Below are positions 7,841-15,760 of a stretch of DNA of 52,564 nt, piece by piece. The stretch's first letter is position 1, and every line of letters begins with the position of its first letter. The stretch is taken from contig DATFXR010000152.1 of the NCBI GenBank assembly GCA_035315685.1, positions 1-52,564 of the forward strand, given 5' to 3'. The translations under genes were made by a program, and so were the position numbers. The notes beneath the pieces were generated by a model. That model was not told the origin of the DNA. It worked only from the letters and a program-made list of their open reading frames with translations, and did not search any database. This DNA is from QHWK01 sp035315685. Its GTDB lineage: Bacteria > Acidobacteriota > Vicinamibacteria > Vicinamibacterales > CAVVIG01.

Positions 7841-10177
7841 TCAGAAGCCGACGACCAGATGCAGCCGCGCGGTCCGTGGCACCGTGGGATGCAGGTGAAT
7901 GTCGGCCACGCCGGCTGCCGGTTCCCCCGGAAGGCGGGACGTGTAGTAGTAGTCGATGTCGCTGTCCTTCGCGTCGAGCAGGTTGAAGACGTCGAGCGCG
8001 AACCGGACGGTCTTCGTCAGGCGGTAGCCGGCGGTGAGGTTCACGAGCGTCGTCGCGTTGGATCGCACGGAATCGTCTGCGATCAGCGGACGAGGACCGA
8101 AATACCGCAGCCGGATACTGCCGAACACGTTGTGGATGCTGTCGACCGTCGTGCCTGCGGACACCACCGTCCGCACCGATCCGGGGATCCGATCGCCCGC
8201 CGGATCGACGTCGGTGAACCGCGCACTCGAGCGCGAGACGTCACCGTCGAGAATCAGCCACGATCGAAGGCTGTAGTAGTTCGACCACTCGATCCCTGAT
8301 CGACGACTCGGACGGCCCGCTTCGGCCGTGCCGGCATCGCCGGCGAACACCAGCTCTGATGCAAGAGAGAGCGTCCACAGCGCCAGGCTCGTCTGGAGGT
8401 GCGGAATCACGACAGTTCGCACCCCAACCTCGCTGCCCTTCGCGCGAGTAAGCGGCGTCACGCGATCGGTCGGCTCGCCGGTCACGGGATCGCGGGTGAT
8501 CGTGGTGCCTCGCGCGTCGTTGCTGTGGAAGCCGAATCCGGCGTTCGCATAGACCTCGGTGCCACGCCAGGGACCAACCACGGCTCCGCCCTTCGGGCTG
8601 GCGATCGACGCGTCGGCAACGCCGCTGTTCGCTCCATCGATCGAGTCGACTCGAAATCGATAGCCGTCCACGCGCGCGCCGGCGAGCGTCCGCAGCCACG
8701 GCGCCCACGAGATGTCACTTTGCCCATACACGGCGCCGCTCGTCTGCAGGACGCCGTCCTGCCGGATCGTGTCGAGGGGACGCCGCGCTTCGGTGTGGGC
8801 CAGTCCGACGCTCGTGATGTCGTCGTTTCTCACCTGCACGCCAACCGTGTTCTGCAGCTGGCGCGTGCCCCAGCGGTCGATCCGTCGGTAGCTGACCGTC
8901 GCACCGGTCACGAACCGATGATCGCTCTGATGAATCTGATCGCCGTGCGCGGGATCGTTCAGGAACAGCGTGAAATTCGAGAACAGGTTGAGGTCCGATC
9001 GAAGTCCGTAGGCGATCACCTTTGTGGTCGCCGCATTGCGCGTGCGCTGCCATTCGAGCGAGCCGCTGAACCGCGAGCCATCGCCGCCATCGGTCGGATC
9101 GATGGTGCCGAATCGATCGATCAGGCCCTGGTCGATGGCTCGCTGCGGCACCTGGTCGGTTGCGTGCCAGGTTGCGTGGTACGCCAATCCGGTCACCGCG
9201 AATCCGTTCACCGTGTCGCCGCGGCTGTAGCGCAGGACGCCGTTGATCTTCCGAAAGTCGTCCGGCCGGATCCAGGGACCGTCGTTGTGCTCGGCCTCGA
9301 GCGCTGCGATCACGTGACCTGCAGCGAGCTTCGGCGACGCCGCGGCGACCGCCCTGGCGAATCCTTGATCGCCGCCTTCGACGCGCATGAGCGGCCGCGG
9401 CAGCACGTTGACCAGGTTGATGCTGGCGGCGCCGGCCGTGGCGAAATCGCCCTGCTCGGCAAAGTACGGCCCCTTCGAGAACTGCACGCCGCTCACGAGC
9501 TCGGGAATCAGAAAGTTCAGATCGGAATACCCCTGACCGTGGCCGTGCGTGGGCATGTTCACGGGCAGACCCGCGACGGTCGTCGCGAAGTCGGTGCCGT
9601 GATCGAGGTTGAAGCCGCGGACGTAGTACTGATTGGCCTTCCCTTCCCCACTGTGCTGGCTGATCACCATGCCCGGTACCGTTTCCAGCACGTCGCCCGT
9701 CCGCATCATCGGCCGCCGATCGAGCTGGCGCGCCGTGATCGCTCCCTGGCTCGCGGACTGCGCAAGGCCCACCAGGTTCTGCGCCGGATCCGGGGCATCG
9801 GCGACGTTCGCGAACGTCGTCTTGCCCGTCACGGTCACGTCGGCGCTCAGGGCGAGGCGGAGGACGACGTCGGCTCGAACACCGGCAGTCGGCACCACGT
9901 CGACCTCGCGGCGCGCCGGCGCGAAGTTGCTCAACACGAACGAGAGGTGAACGCGGCCCGGCGCGACGCGCTCGAGCGCATACGCGCCGCGCTCGTCGGT
10001 GATCGTTTGACCGGCGACTCGGTCCTCCAGACGGCACTCTACCGACACGCCCGGCAGAGCCCCGCCCGATTCGTCGCGCACCGTGCCGACGATGGCGGCG
10101 GGCTGCGCGGCCACCCGCTCCGACAGCAGGCATCCGAGGGCGGCGACGCAGCTGACGAGGAAGAGACGTGTGCCCAT
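7841..10177 (-). CDS. TonB-dependent outer-membrane receptor
   Basis: A 778-aa receptor for energised uptake across the outer membrane. It has a signal peptide (MGTRLFLVSCVAALGCLLSE...), a carboxypeptidase-regulatory-like beta domain (about residues 28-105, IVGTVRDESGGALPGVSVE), a plug (about 125-255: RTGDVLETVPGMVISQHSGEG, YYVRGFNLDHGTDFATTVAG, PTHGHGQGYSDLNFLIPEL) and a long beta-barrel ending in a terminal aromatic residue (LVVGF). ATG 10177 gives the correct signal peptide. It diverges from the DUF4331-DUF4198-HupE genes. Receptors of this subtype often accompany HupE-like nickel/cobalt permeases, so a metal chelate is a reasonable but unproven substrate. Confidence 0.9.
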   Translation of the reverse strand: MGTRLFLVSCVAALGCLLSERVAAQPAAIVGTVRDESGGALPGVSVECRLEDRVAGQTITDERGAYALERVAPGRVHLSFVLSNFAPARREVDVVPTAGVRADVVLRLALSADVTVTGKTTFANVADAPDPAQNLVGLAQSASQGAITARQLDRRPMMRTGDVLETVPGMVISQHSGEGKANQYYVRGFNLDHGTDFATTVAGLPVNMPTHGHGQGYSDLNFLIPELVSGVQFSKGPYFAEQGDFATAGAASINLVNVLPRPLMRVEGGDQGFARAVAAASPKLAAGHVIAALEAEHNDGPWIRPDDFRKINGVLRYSRGDTVNGFAVTGLAYHATWHATDQVPQRAIDQGLIDRFGTIDPTDGGDGSRFSGSLEWQRTRNAATTKVIAYGLRSDLNLFSNFTLFLNDPAHGDQIHQSDHRFVTGATVSYRRIDRWGTRQLQNTVGVQVRNDDITSVGLAHTEARRPLDTIRQDGVLQTSGAVYGQSDISWAPWLRTLAGARVDGYRFRVDSIDGANSGVADASIASPKGGAVVGPWRGTEVYANAGFGFHSNDARGTTITRDPVTGEPTDRVTPLTRAKGSEVGVRTVVIPHLQTSLALWTLSLASELVFAGDAGTAEAGRPSRRSGIEWSNYYSLRSWLILDGDVSRSSARFTDVDPAGDRIPGSVRTVVSAGTTVDSIHNVFGSIRLRYFGPRPLIADDSVRSNATTLVNLTAGYRLTKTVRFALDVFNLLDAKDSDIDYYYTSRLPGEPAAGVADIHLHPTVPRTARLHLVVGF

Positions 10178-10331
10178 GTCGAGGGTGTCTACGCCGCTCG
10201 ACGGATTTCGGATGTCGCGCCGGTGACTGTTCGTGAGCGCTCGCCGCTGCGCAATCCGGCGCGGCATTTCGGCCGTAGTGACCTGGTGTTCGCGAACGCA
10301 ACCAACCCTGAACCTGGCTGGTGGCCTGTCC

Positions 10332-10350
10332 GGCCCGTTCGGACGGGTCC
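10332..10350 (+). promoter_or_regulatory. Small hairpin just before the DUF4331 ribosome site
   Basis: GGCCCGT and ACGGGTCC flank a TCGG loop, pairing with one bulged base, and end 4 bases before the GGAGGA ribosome site (10355-10360) of the gene starting at 10366. It could tune translation; the evidence is base pairing only. Confidence 0.25.
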
Positions 10351-10365
10351 GCCTGGAGGAGTGTC

Positions 10366-11907
10366 ATGAACCGAGTCACCAAAGCCGCAGTCGCCGCGAT
10401 CGCGCTCGCCGCCGCAGGAGGAACGCTGGTCCGGGCGTCGAGTCATCGCGAGGCACTGGCCATCCTCAACGAGCCGTGTGCCGACAACACCGACACCTTT
10501 GCGTGGGTGTCGGACCGCTCGCACGACAAGCTGTATCTGATCATGGACTTCAACCCGCTGCACGAACCCGGTCAAGGCAACCAGGGCCTGCGCGCGTGCA
10601 ACGGCTACCGTTACGAGTTCCACATCGCCAACGGCGCGAGCCTCGCCGACACGGTCGTCTATCGAATCGAGTTCAAGAACACGCTCGAGGCCGAGGCGGC
10701 GCCGAGTCCTACCGACGGTCTGGGCGGTGGCAACGAACTGCTGTGGCAGCTCACCGGCGGCACCGAGACGATGAAAGTGACGCGGCTGACGCGGTCAGGC
10801 GACGACGATGAAGACGAGGCGCGGGCGGTGGTCATCGGGAGGAACCTCCCGGTCCTGCCGAACAACCACGGACCGCAAACCGATCGGCTGGTCTACGGCC
10901 TCGGCCCCTTCAAGGGCTACGACTCGGGCGACGCCACGAGCCGCGAGGTTGGTCTCTACGATCAGCCGTTCGTCGATTCGTTCATCCATCCGCTCGACAA
11001 CGGCGGCCGGATCATTGCCGGCCAGTTCGACGATCCCTACCAGCTCGATGAGAAGGGGATCTTCGACCTCGTCAACCTGACGAGCGACGATCTCGGCGGA
11101 ATTCCTGGCGCACGCCGTCCTCCGGCAAAGGATGTCTTCACGGGATTCAACCTGTTCTCGATCGCGCTCGAAGTTCCGGTGAGGGACATCTTCCCGAACG
11201 GGATTCCGCACAACGGGCAACTGCGGCCGGACTCGACCGACAGCCTGCTGCGGGTGTGGGCGCGAATCATGCGGCGCGAAACACAGACGGTGACGAACAG
11301 CAACATCATCACCGGTCTCAAAGGCTCCGGCAAATGGGTGCAGGTCGGCCGGAATGCGCTGCCGCTCTTCAACGCCGGCCTCGTCGGGACACAGCGTCAG
11401 ACGCTCTACCTGCACAGCAGCCCGCTTCACGACGTCAGCAGCTTCGGTGCAGACGTGCTGTTCCCGGTGCTGGTGCGTGACGCCGACGCGCTCGGGATCT
11501 ACAAGGCGCTGCACGTGCCGGACACCACCGTCGCGAAGCTGAAGGGACCGCGCCTCGACATCATCAACGCGATCAACCTCGGACGTCCGATTCCGGTCGC
11601 CGACGGCTTCACCGGCGACGTCATCACGCTCGACGCGGCGATCGATTCGCGCTTCCCGAACGGTCGCAAGGTCGGCGGCGGCACCGCGCCGAACCGCAAC
11701 CAGGTGAACGTGAACAGCGTGCTGATCAGCCTGATCGTCGCCGGCGATCCGGCGGCCGGCCTCGCCAGGGGCGTCGAAGTCAACGACAAGGACTACCTCG
11801 ATCGGTTCCCGTTCCTCGCGCCGGCGCATCAGGGCCTGTTCCAGGGACACGGCGGTGTCAACGTTCCGACCGTGCCGAACATCCCGCCGCCGGGTGGCTC
11901 GCACTGA
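10366..11907 (+). CDS. DUF4331 exported protein
   Basis: A 513-aa secreted protein with a signal peptide, mature start near RASSHREALAILNEPCADNTDTFAWVS (the family usually begins ASSHREAP...DNTDLYAF). The body contains VIGRNLPVLPNNHG, GQFDDPYQLDEKGIFDLV and FGADVLFPVLVRDADALGIYKALHVPD, all family-like. A strong GGAGGA ribosome site precedes ATG 10366. DUF4331 has no assigned biochemical activity. The place here, first in a run with DUF4198 and HupE/UreJ and divergent from a TonB receptor, ties it to the proposed metal uptake locus. Confidence 0.88.
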   Translation: MNRVTKAAVAAIALAAAGGTLVRASSHREALAILNEPCADNTDTFAWVSDRSHDKLYLIMDFNPLHEPGQGNQGLRACNGYRYEFHIANGASLADTVVYRIEFKNTLEAEAAPSPTDGLGGGNELLWQLTGGTETMKVTRLTRSGDDDEDEARAVVIGRNLPVLPNNHGPQTDRLVYGLGPFKGYDSGDATSREVGLYDQPFVDSFIHPLDNGGRIIAGQFDDPYQLDEKGIFDLVNLTSDDLGGIPGARRPPAKDVFTGFNLFSIALEVPVRDIFPNGIPHNGQLRPDSTDSLLRVWARIMRRETQTVTNSNIITGLKGSGKWVQVGRNALPLFNAGLVGTQRQTLYLHSSPLHDVSSFGADVLFPVLVRDADALGIYKALHVPDTTVAKLKGPRLDIINAINLGRPIPVADGFTGDVITLDAAIDSRFPNGRKVGGGTAPNRNQVNVNSVLISLIVAGDPAAGLARGVEVNDKDYLDRFPFLAPAHQGLFQGHGGVNVPTVPNIPPPGGSH

Positions 11908-11923
11908 CCGCACGTCAGATCAC

Positions 11924-11953
11924 GGAATTGGGGATCGCACGATCCCCAATTCC
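11924..11953 (+). terminator. 13-bp perfect stem-loop after DUF4331
   Basis: GGAATTGGGGATC (11924-11936) pairs exactly with GATCCCCAATTCC (11941-11953) around a GCAC loop. It lies 17 bases past the DUF4331 stop and 36 bases before the DUF4198 start. No U-run follows, so it may reduce read-through or protect the upstream message rather than fully terminate. Confidence 0.5.
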
Positions 11954-11988
11954 ATACCTTGAACCCGTATCGACGCGAGGACAGCACG

Positions 11989-12828
11989 ATGTCGCCAATC
12001 ACGCACGCATCGACGTTTCGTCGCCTGCTTCTTCTGGTCGCTGCCGTCCTGCTCAGCCGGGCGTCGCTGTCCGCGCACGACATGTGGATCGATCCGACGT
12101 CGTTCTCTCCGGCGGCCGGACAGATCGTCGGCGTTCGGCTGCGCGTCGGACAGGACCTTCTCGGCGATCCGCTGCCGCGCGATCCGTCGCTGATCAACCA
12201 GTTCGTGCTCGAGGACGAGACCGGGCGCAGGCCGCTCGTCGGCCGCGACGGCGCCGACCCGGCGGGATTTCTGCGCGTCGCGGCGCCGGGCTTGCTGGTC
12301 ATCGGCTATCACAGCAACCCGAGCGCCGTCGAACTCACCGCCGAGAAGTTCAACCAGTATCTGAAGGAAGAGGGCCTCGACGCGGTAGCCGCGGTGCGAG
12401 AGCGCCGTCACGAAACCGGCAGCAGGACGCGTGAGATGTTCGCGCGTTGCGCGAAGAGCCTCGTGCTCTCGGGAAAGCCGAGCGAACGACGCGGCGATCG
12501 CGTGCTTGGATTTCCGCTGGAACTGCTGGCGGAACGCAACCCGTACGCGCCAGGGACCGCGCAGGATCTGCCGGTTCGCCTGACCTACGAGAATCGTCCG
12601 CTCCAGGGTGCGCTCGTCGTGGCGATGAACCAGTTGAACCCTTCGGATAAACAGTCCGCGCGAACTGACGGCGACGGCCGGGTGCGGTTTCATCTCCGGT
12701 CGGGCGGGATGTGGCTGATCAAAGCGGTCCACATGATCCCGGCACCGGCAGGCAGCAACGCGGAGTGGTCGAGCTTCTGGGCGTCGTTGACCTTCGAGCT
12801 GCCGGCGGCCGTCGCCGGACAACCGTGA
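11989..12828 (+). CDS. DUF4198 periplasmic metal-uptake accessory protein
   Basis: A 279-aa exported protein. After the signal peptide the mature part starts AHDMWIDPTSFSPAAGQIVGVRLRVGQ, the standard opening of DUF4198 (the N-terminal His-Asp-Met-Trp region is thought to bind metal in the NikK/cobalt-nickel accessory group). The C-terminal half forms an Ig-like beta-sandwich (LPVRLTYENRPLQGALVVAMN, DGDGRVRFHLRSGGMWLIKAVHM). ATG 11989 follows a GAGG by 9 bases. Its stop overlaps the HupE start by one base (TGATG), so the two are translationally coupled. Confidence 0.85.
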   Translation: MSPITHASTFRRLLLLVAAVLLSRASLSAHDMWIDPTSFSPAAGQIVGVRLRVGQDLLGDPLPRDPSLINQFVLEDETGRRPLVGRDGADPAGFLRVAAPGLLVIGYHSNPSAVELTAEKFNQYLKEEGLDAVAAVRERRHETGSRTREMFARCAKSLVLSGKPSERRGDRVLGFPLELLAERNPYAPGTAQDLPVRLTYENRPLQGALVVAMNQLNPSDKQSARTDGDGRVRFHLRSGGMWLIKAVHMIPAPAGSNAEWSSFWASLTFELPAAVAGQP

Positions 12829-13955
12829 TGAGCGCCAGCGTCATCTCTCGATCTGTCCGACGCGCGTTCCTCGGCGTCGTGGCGCTGACAACAGTCATCG
12901 TCGTGCTCGTGTGCGGCGTCACGGCGCGCGCGCACGAGATCGGCACGACGCGCGTGTCGGTCGTCCTCGCGCCGGAACGGACCTACGATATCGTCGTCGT
13001 GACCGACGCCGCCGCGCTCGTCGAGAAACTGGGAGGAGGCCGATCGTCGGCAACGAACCTGAATCCCGATCGCCTCCTTTCGCGGCTCGTGAGCGCGGAC
13101 GAAGATTTTCGCCGCCGGGTGACGATCGCCTTCGACGCGTCAGGTGTCCGTCCGGTGATTTCGTACGCTGTGGCGCCGGGCACCAACGCCGCGTCTCCTG
13201 CCCTCGCGACGATTCGGCTGGCCGGCCCGATTCCTGCCGGGGCCAACACGTTTAGCTGGAGGTACGCGTGGACCTTCGCGTCTTACGCGCTGACCGTGCG
13301 GAGCGATGCATCCGCCAACCCTGTCACCGAATGGCTCGAAGGCGGCGAGCGAAGCAGTACGTTTGCCTTGACAGCGCCGGCGCCGGAAATGGATCGCATG
13401 GGCGTCGCCCGCCGCTACGTCGCGCTCGGCTTTACGCACATCGTGCCGTACGGGCTCGATCACGTGCTGTTCGTCCTCGGGATCTACCTGTTGAGCGGTC
13501 GCGCCCGCTCGGTGCTGGTGCAGGTCAGCGCATTCACAATCGCTCACTCGATCACGCTGGGCCTGAGCCTGTACGGCGTACTCGCCGCACCGCCGCGGAT
13601 CGTCGAACCGATGATCGCCGTTTCGATCGCCTATGTTGCTGTCGAGAACATCTTCCGATCGGAGTTGAAATCGTGGCGCGTCGCGCTGGTCTTCGCGTTC
13701 GGGCTGCTGCACGGCCTGGGGTTTGCGGGGGCGCTCAAGGAGCTCGGACTGCCGCGATCGGAATTCCTCACGGCGCTTCTGACCTTCAACCTCGGCGTCG
13801 AGGCCGGACAGCTCGCGGTGATCGGTGCGGCGTTCCTCCTCATCGGGTGGCACTGTGCCCATCGCGTCTGGTACCGGACCCGGATCGTCGTGCCGGCATC
13901 GGCGCTGATCGCGTGCGTGGCCGTGTACTGGACGATCGAACGGCTTTGGTTGTGA
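12828..13955 (+). CDS. HupE/UreJ-type nickel/cobalt permease with periplasmic domain
   Basis: A 375-aa membrane protein. An N-terminal signal/anchor (about 8-30) precedes a periplasmic domain beginning AHEIGTTRVSVVLAPE (about residues 32-185). The C-terminal half has about six helices with the family motifs HIVPYGLDHVLFVLGIYLLSG, FTIAHSITLGLSLYG and FGLLHGLGFAGALKELGLP, whose conserved His and Asp residues are the presumed metal path. It is larger than plain HupE because of the extra domain, as in the HupE/UreJ_2 group. It is the last gene of the DUF4331-DUF4198-HupE run. Confidence 0.87.
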   Translation: MSASVISRSVRRAFLGVVALTTVIVVLVCGVTARAHEIGTTRVSVVLAPERTYDIVVVTDAAALVEKLGGGRSSATNLNPDRLLSRLVSADEDFRRRVTIAFDASGVRPVISYAVAPGTNAASPALATIRLAGPIPAGANTFSWRYAWTFASYALTVRSDASANPVTEWLEGGERSSTFALTAPAPEMDRMGVARRYVALGFTHIVPYGLDHVLFVLGIYLLSGRARSVLVQVSAFTIAHSITLGLSLYGVLAAPPRIVEPMIAVSIAYVAVENIFRSELKSWRVALVFAFGLLHGLGFAGALKELGLPRSEFLTALLTFNLGVEAGQLAVIGAAFLLIGWHCAHRVWYRTRIVVPASALIACVAVYWTIERLWL

Positions 13956-13957
13956 CC

Positions 13958-14020
13958 GCGATCGGGGTCGGGAAGGGTTTCTTCGGGATTGCGTCAGAAA
14001 CCCTTCCCGACCCCGATCGC
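13958..14020. terminator. Perfect 24-bp bidirectional hairpin, copy 2 of the GGGGTCGGGAAGGGTTT family
   Basis: Arms 13958-13981 and 13997-14020 are exact complements over 24 bases with a 15-base loop. The hairpin fills the gap between two convergent stop codons: hupE ends at 13955 and the TIM-barrel gene ends at 14022. Each strand gives a strong stem, so it should terminate both genes. Its core is identical to the copy at 7775. Confidence 0.8.
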
Positions 14021-14021
14021 C

Positions 14022-14876
14022 TCACACGTCGCACAGCGCGACCGCTTCGCGCAGCGAGGTGATCGGATCACGCGTCGGCACGAACTCGTGGGCGAGATAA
14101 CCGGTGAAGCCTGTGTCCACGATCGCGCGGCACACTGTCGCCCAGTTCACTTCCTGCGTCGCGTCGAGCTCGTGCCGGCCGGGCACGCCGCCGGTGTGAT
14201 AGTGCGCGATGTACTGGTGGTTGTCGCGGATCGTGCGGATGAGATCGCCCTCCATGATCTGCATGTGGTAGATGTCGTAGAGCAGCTTCACCCGCGGAGA
14301 ATTCACCGCCTTCACGATTGCAACGCCGAACGCGGTGCGATCGCCCTGATAGTCGGGGTGATTCACCTTGCTGTTGAGCAGCTCGACACAGATCGTCACG
14401 CCGTGATCCTCGGCGATCTGCTTCACGCGCTCGAGGCCGGCGACACAGTTCGCGGTCGCCTGATCGTCGGGCATGCCACGACGGTTGCCGAAAAACGTGA
14501 TGACGTTCGGCACCTTGAGCTGGGCGGCGCGCGGAATGCTCTTCTCGAAGTTCTTCACCACCGCGTCGTGATTCGCGATCACGTTGAGGCCGTCGCGGAT
14601 CGAGCCGCCGCCGGCGTAGCCCATGGAGCAGACGAGGCCGTACTGCGCGACCACCGGCCAATCGGCTTCCTCGAGCAGATCGATCGCGGTGAGTCCCATG
14701 TCCGCGCACGCGCGGCAGAAATCGGGCAGCGGAATCGCCTGGTACGGCCAACGCGACACTGACTGCCGGAGCCGACCGTTCTTGACGACGCGATCGGCGA
14801 ACGCGCGCAGAGCGGCGGGCGCCGAGAGGGCGCCGGCGACACAGCCGAGCAGACGGCGGCGCGAGATCTGGGACAT
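14022..14876 (-). CDS. Exported TIM-barrel protein, hydroxypyruvate-isomerase-like
   Basis: A 284-aa member of the xylose-isomerase-like TIM barrel (AP endonuclease 2) superfamily. The N-terminus has a Tat-like signal (SRRRLLGCVAGALSAPAAL). The metal ligands typical of hydroxypyruvate isomerases are in place: Glu165 (VELLNSK), Asp201 (YDIYHMQ), His227 (AHYHTGG) and Glu242. The segment GVPGRHELDATQEVNW matches the family's substrate loop. Possible reactions are sugar or keto-acid isomerisation or epimerisation in the periplasm. It is divergent from a cytochrome c/PQQ dehydrogenase pair, which fits an oxidative sugar or alcohol pathway, but the substrate is unknown. Confidence 0.82.
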   Translation of the reverse strand: MSQISRRRLLGCVAGALSAPAALRAFADRVVKNGRLRQSVSRWPYQAIPLPDFCRACADMGLTAIDLLEEADWPVVAQYGLVCSMGYAGGGSIRDGLNVIANHDAVVKNFEKSIPRAAQLKVPNVITFFGNRRGMPDDQATANCVAGLERVKQIAEDHGVTICVELLNSKVNHPDYQGDRTAFGVAIVKAVNSPRVKLLYDIYHMQIMEGDLIRTIRDNHQYIAHYHTGGVPGRHELDATQEVNWATVCRAIVDTGFTGYLAHEFVPTRDPITSLREAVALCDV

Positions 14877-14938
14877 GCGTGCAGGGTAACGCCGATCGTC
14901 CGCCGCCGGCGCGGATGTTTTTGCGGTAAGGTGTGCGG

Positions 14939-15760
14939 ATGATTCGGCCGATTGCGCGAACCGGCGCGTGCACCGTCGCGGCCCTCACTATCGCCGCGAG
15001 CCTGGCGGCGCAGCAGCCGGCACCTGAATTCGACCCGGCCGCCGTCGAGCGCGGCCAGCAGCTGCTTTCCACCGAGTGCGGCTTCTGCCACGGCGCCAAC
15101 GGGCGCGGCGGCTCCAGCGGCCCGGACCTGACGCGTTCGGCGTTGGTCCAGACCGACGAAGGCGGGAAGCAGATCGGCGAGTTCGTACGGGCCGGACGGC
15201 CGGACCGCGGGATGCCGCCGTTCGCCCTCACCGATGCGCAGGTCTCGGACCTCGCAACGTTTCTGCATTCCGCGATCCGCGCCAACATCAATCGACGGGC
15301 CTACCGCATTCTCGATATCCTCGTCGGTGACCCGAAAGCAGGCGAGGTGTACTTCAACGGCGCCGGTCGCTGTGCGACGTGCCATTCGCCGGAGCGCGAC
15401 CTGCGCGCGGTCGGCGCGAAATACGATCCGCCCACGCTGCAGAACCGGATGGTGCTGCCACGCGGCAGCGTCACCCGGCCGGGAACGCCGGCGCCGCCGC
15501 CCCACGCGGACCGCAACGCCATCAGGGCGACGGTGACGGCACCCGGCGCGGAACCGGTTACCGGCGCGATCGTGCGGCTCACCGACTTCGACATCGTCGT
15601 TTACGACGCGGCGTCCGGGCAGATGCGGTCGTGGCTCCGGAACGGCGATGCGCCGACAGTCGTGGTCAGCGATCCGTTGCAGGGGCACGTCGATCTCCTG
15701 CCGAAGTGGACCGACACCGACATGCACAACGTCACCGCCTACCTGGCGAGTCTGAAATGA
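14939..15760 (+). CDS. Exported dihaem cytochrome c
   Basis: A 273-aa periplasmic electron carrier with a signal peptide and two CXXCH haem sites: Cys47-Cys50-His51 (CGFCH) and Cys145-Cys148-His149 (CATCH). GMPPF (likely axial Met) follows the first. A C-terminal beta domain (about residues 185-260) is atypical for a simple cytochrome c and may contact the dehydrogenase. ATG 14939 is chosen; a GTG six bases earlier is also possible. The stop overlaps the PQQ dehydrogenase start (ATGA), so the cytochrome is probably its direct electron acceptor. Confidence 0.88.
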   Translation: MIRPIARTGACTVAALTIAASLAAQQPAPEFDPAAVERGQQLLSTECGFCHGANGRGGSSGPDLTRSALVQTDEGGKQIGEFVRAGRPDRGMPPFALTDAQVSDLATFLHSAIRANINRRAYRILDILVGDPKAGEVYFNGAGRCATCHSPERDLRAVGAKYDPPTLQNRMVLPRGSVTRPGTPAPPPHADRNAIRATVTAPGAEPVTGAIVRLTDFDIVVYDAASGQMRSWLRNGDAPTVVVSDPLQGHVDLLPKWTDTDMHNVTAYLASLK

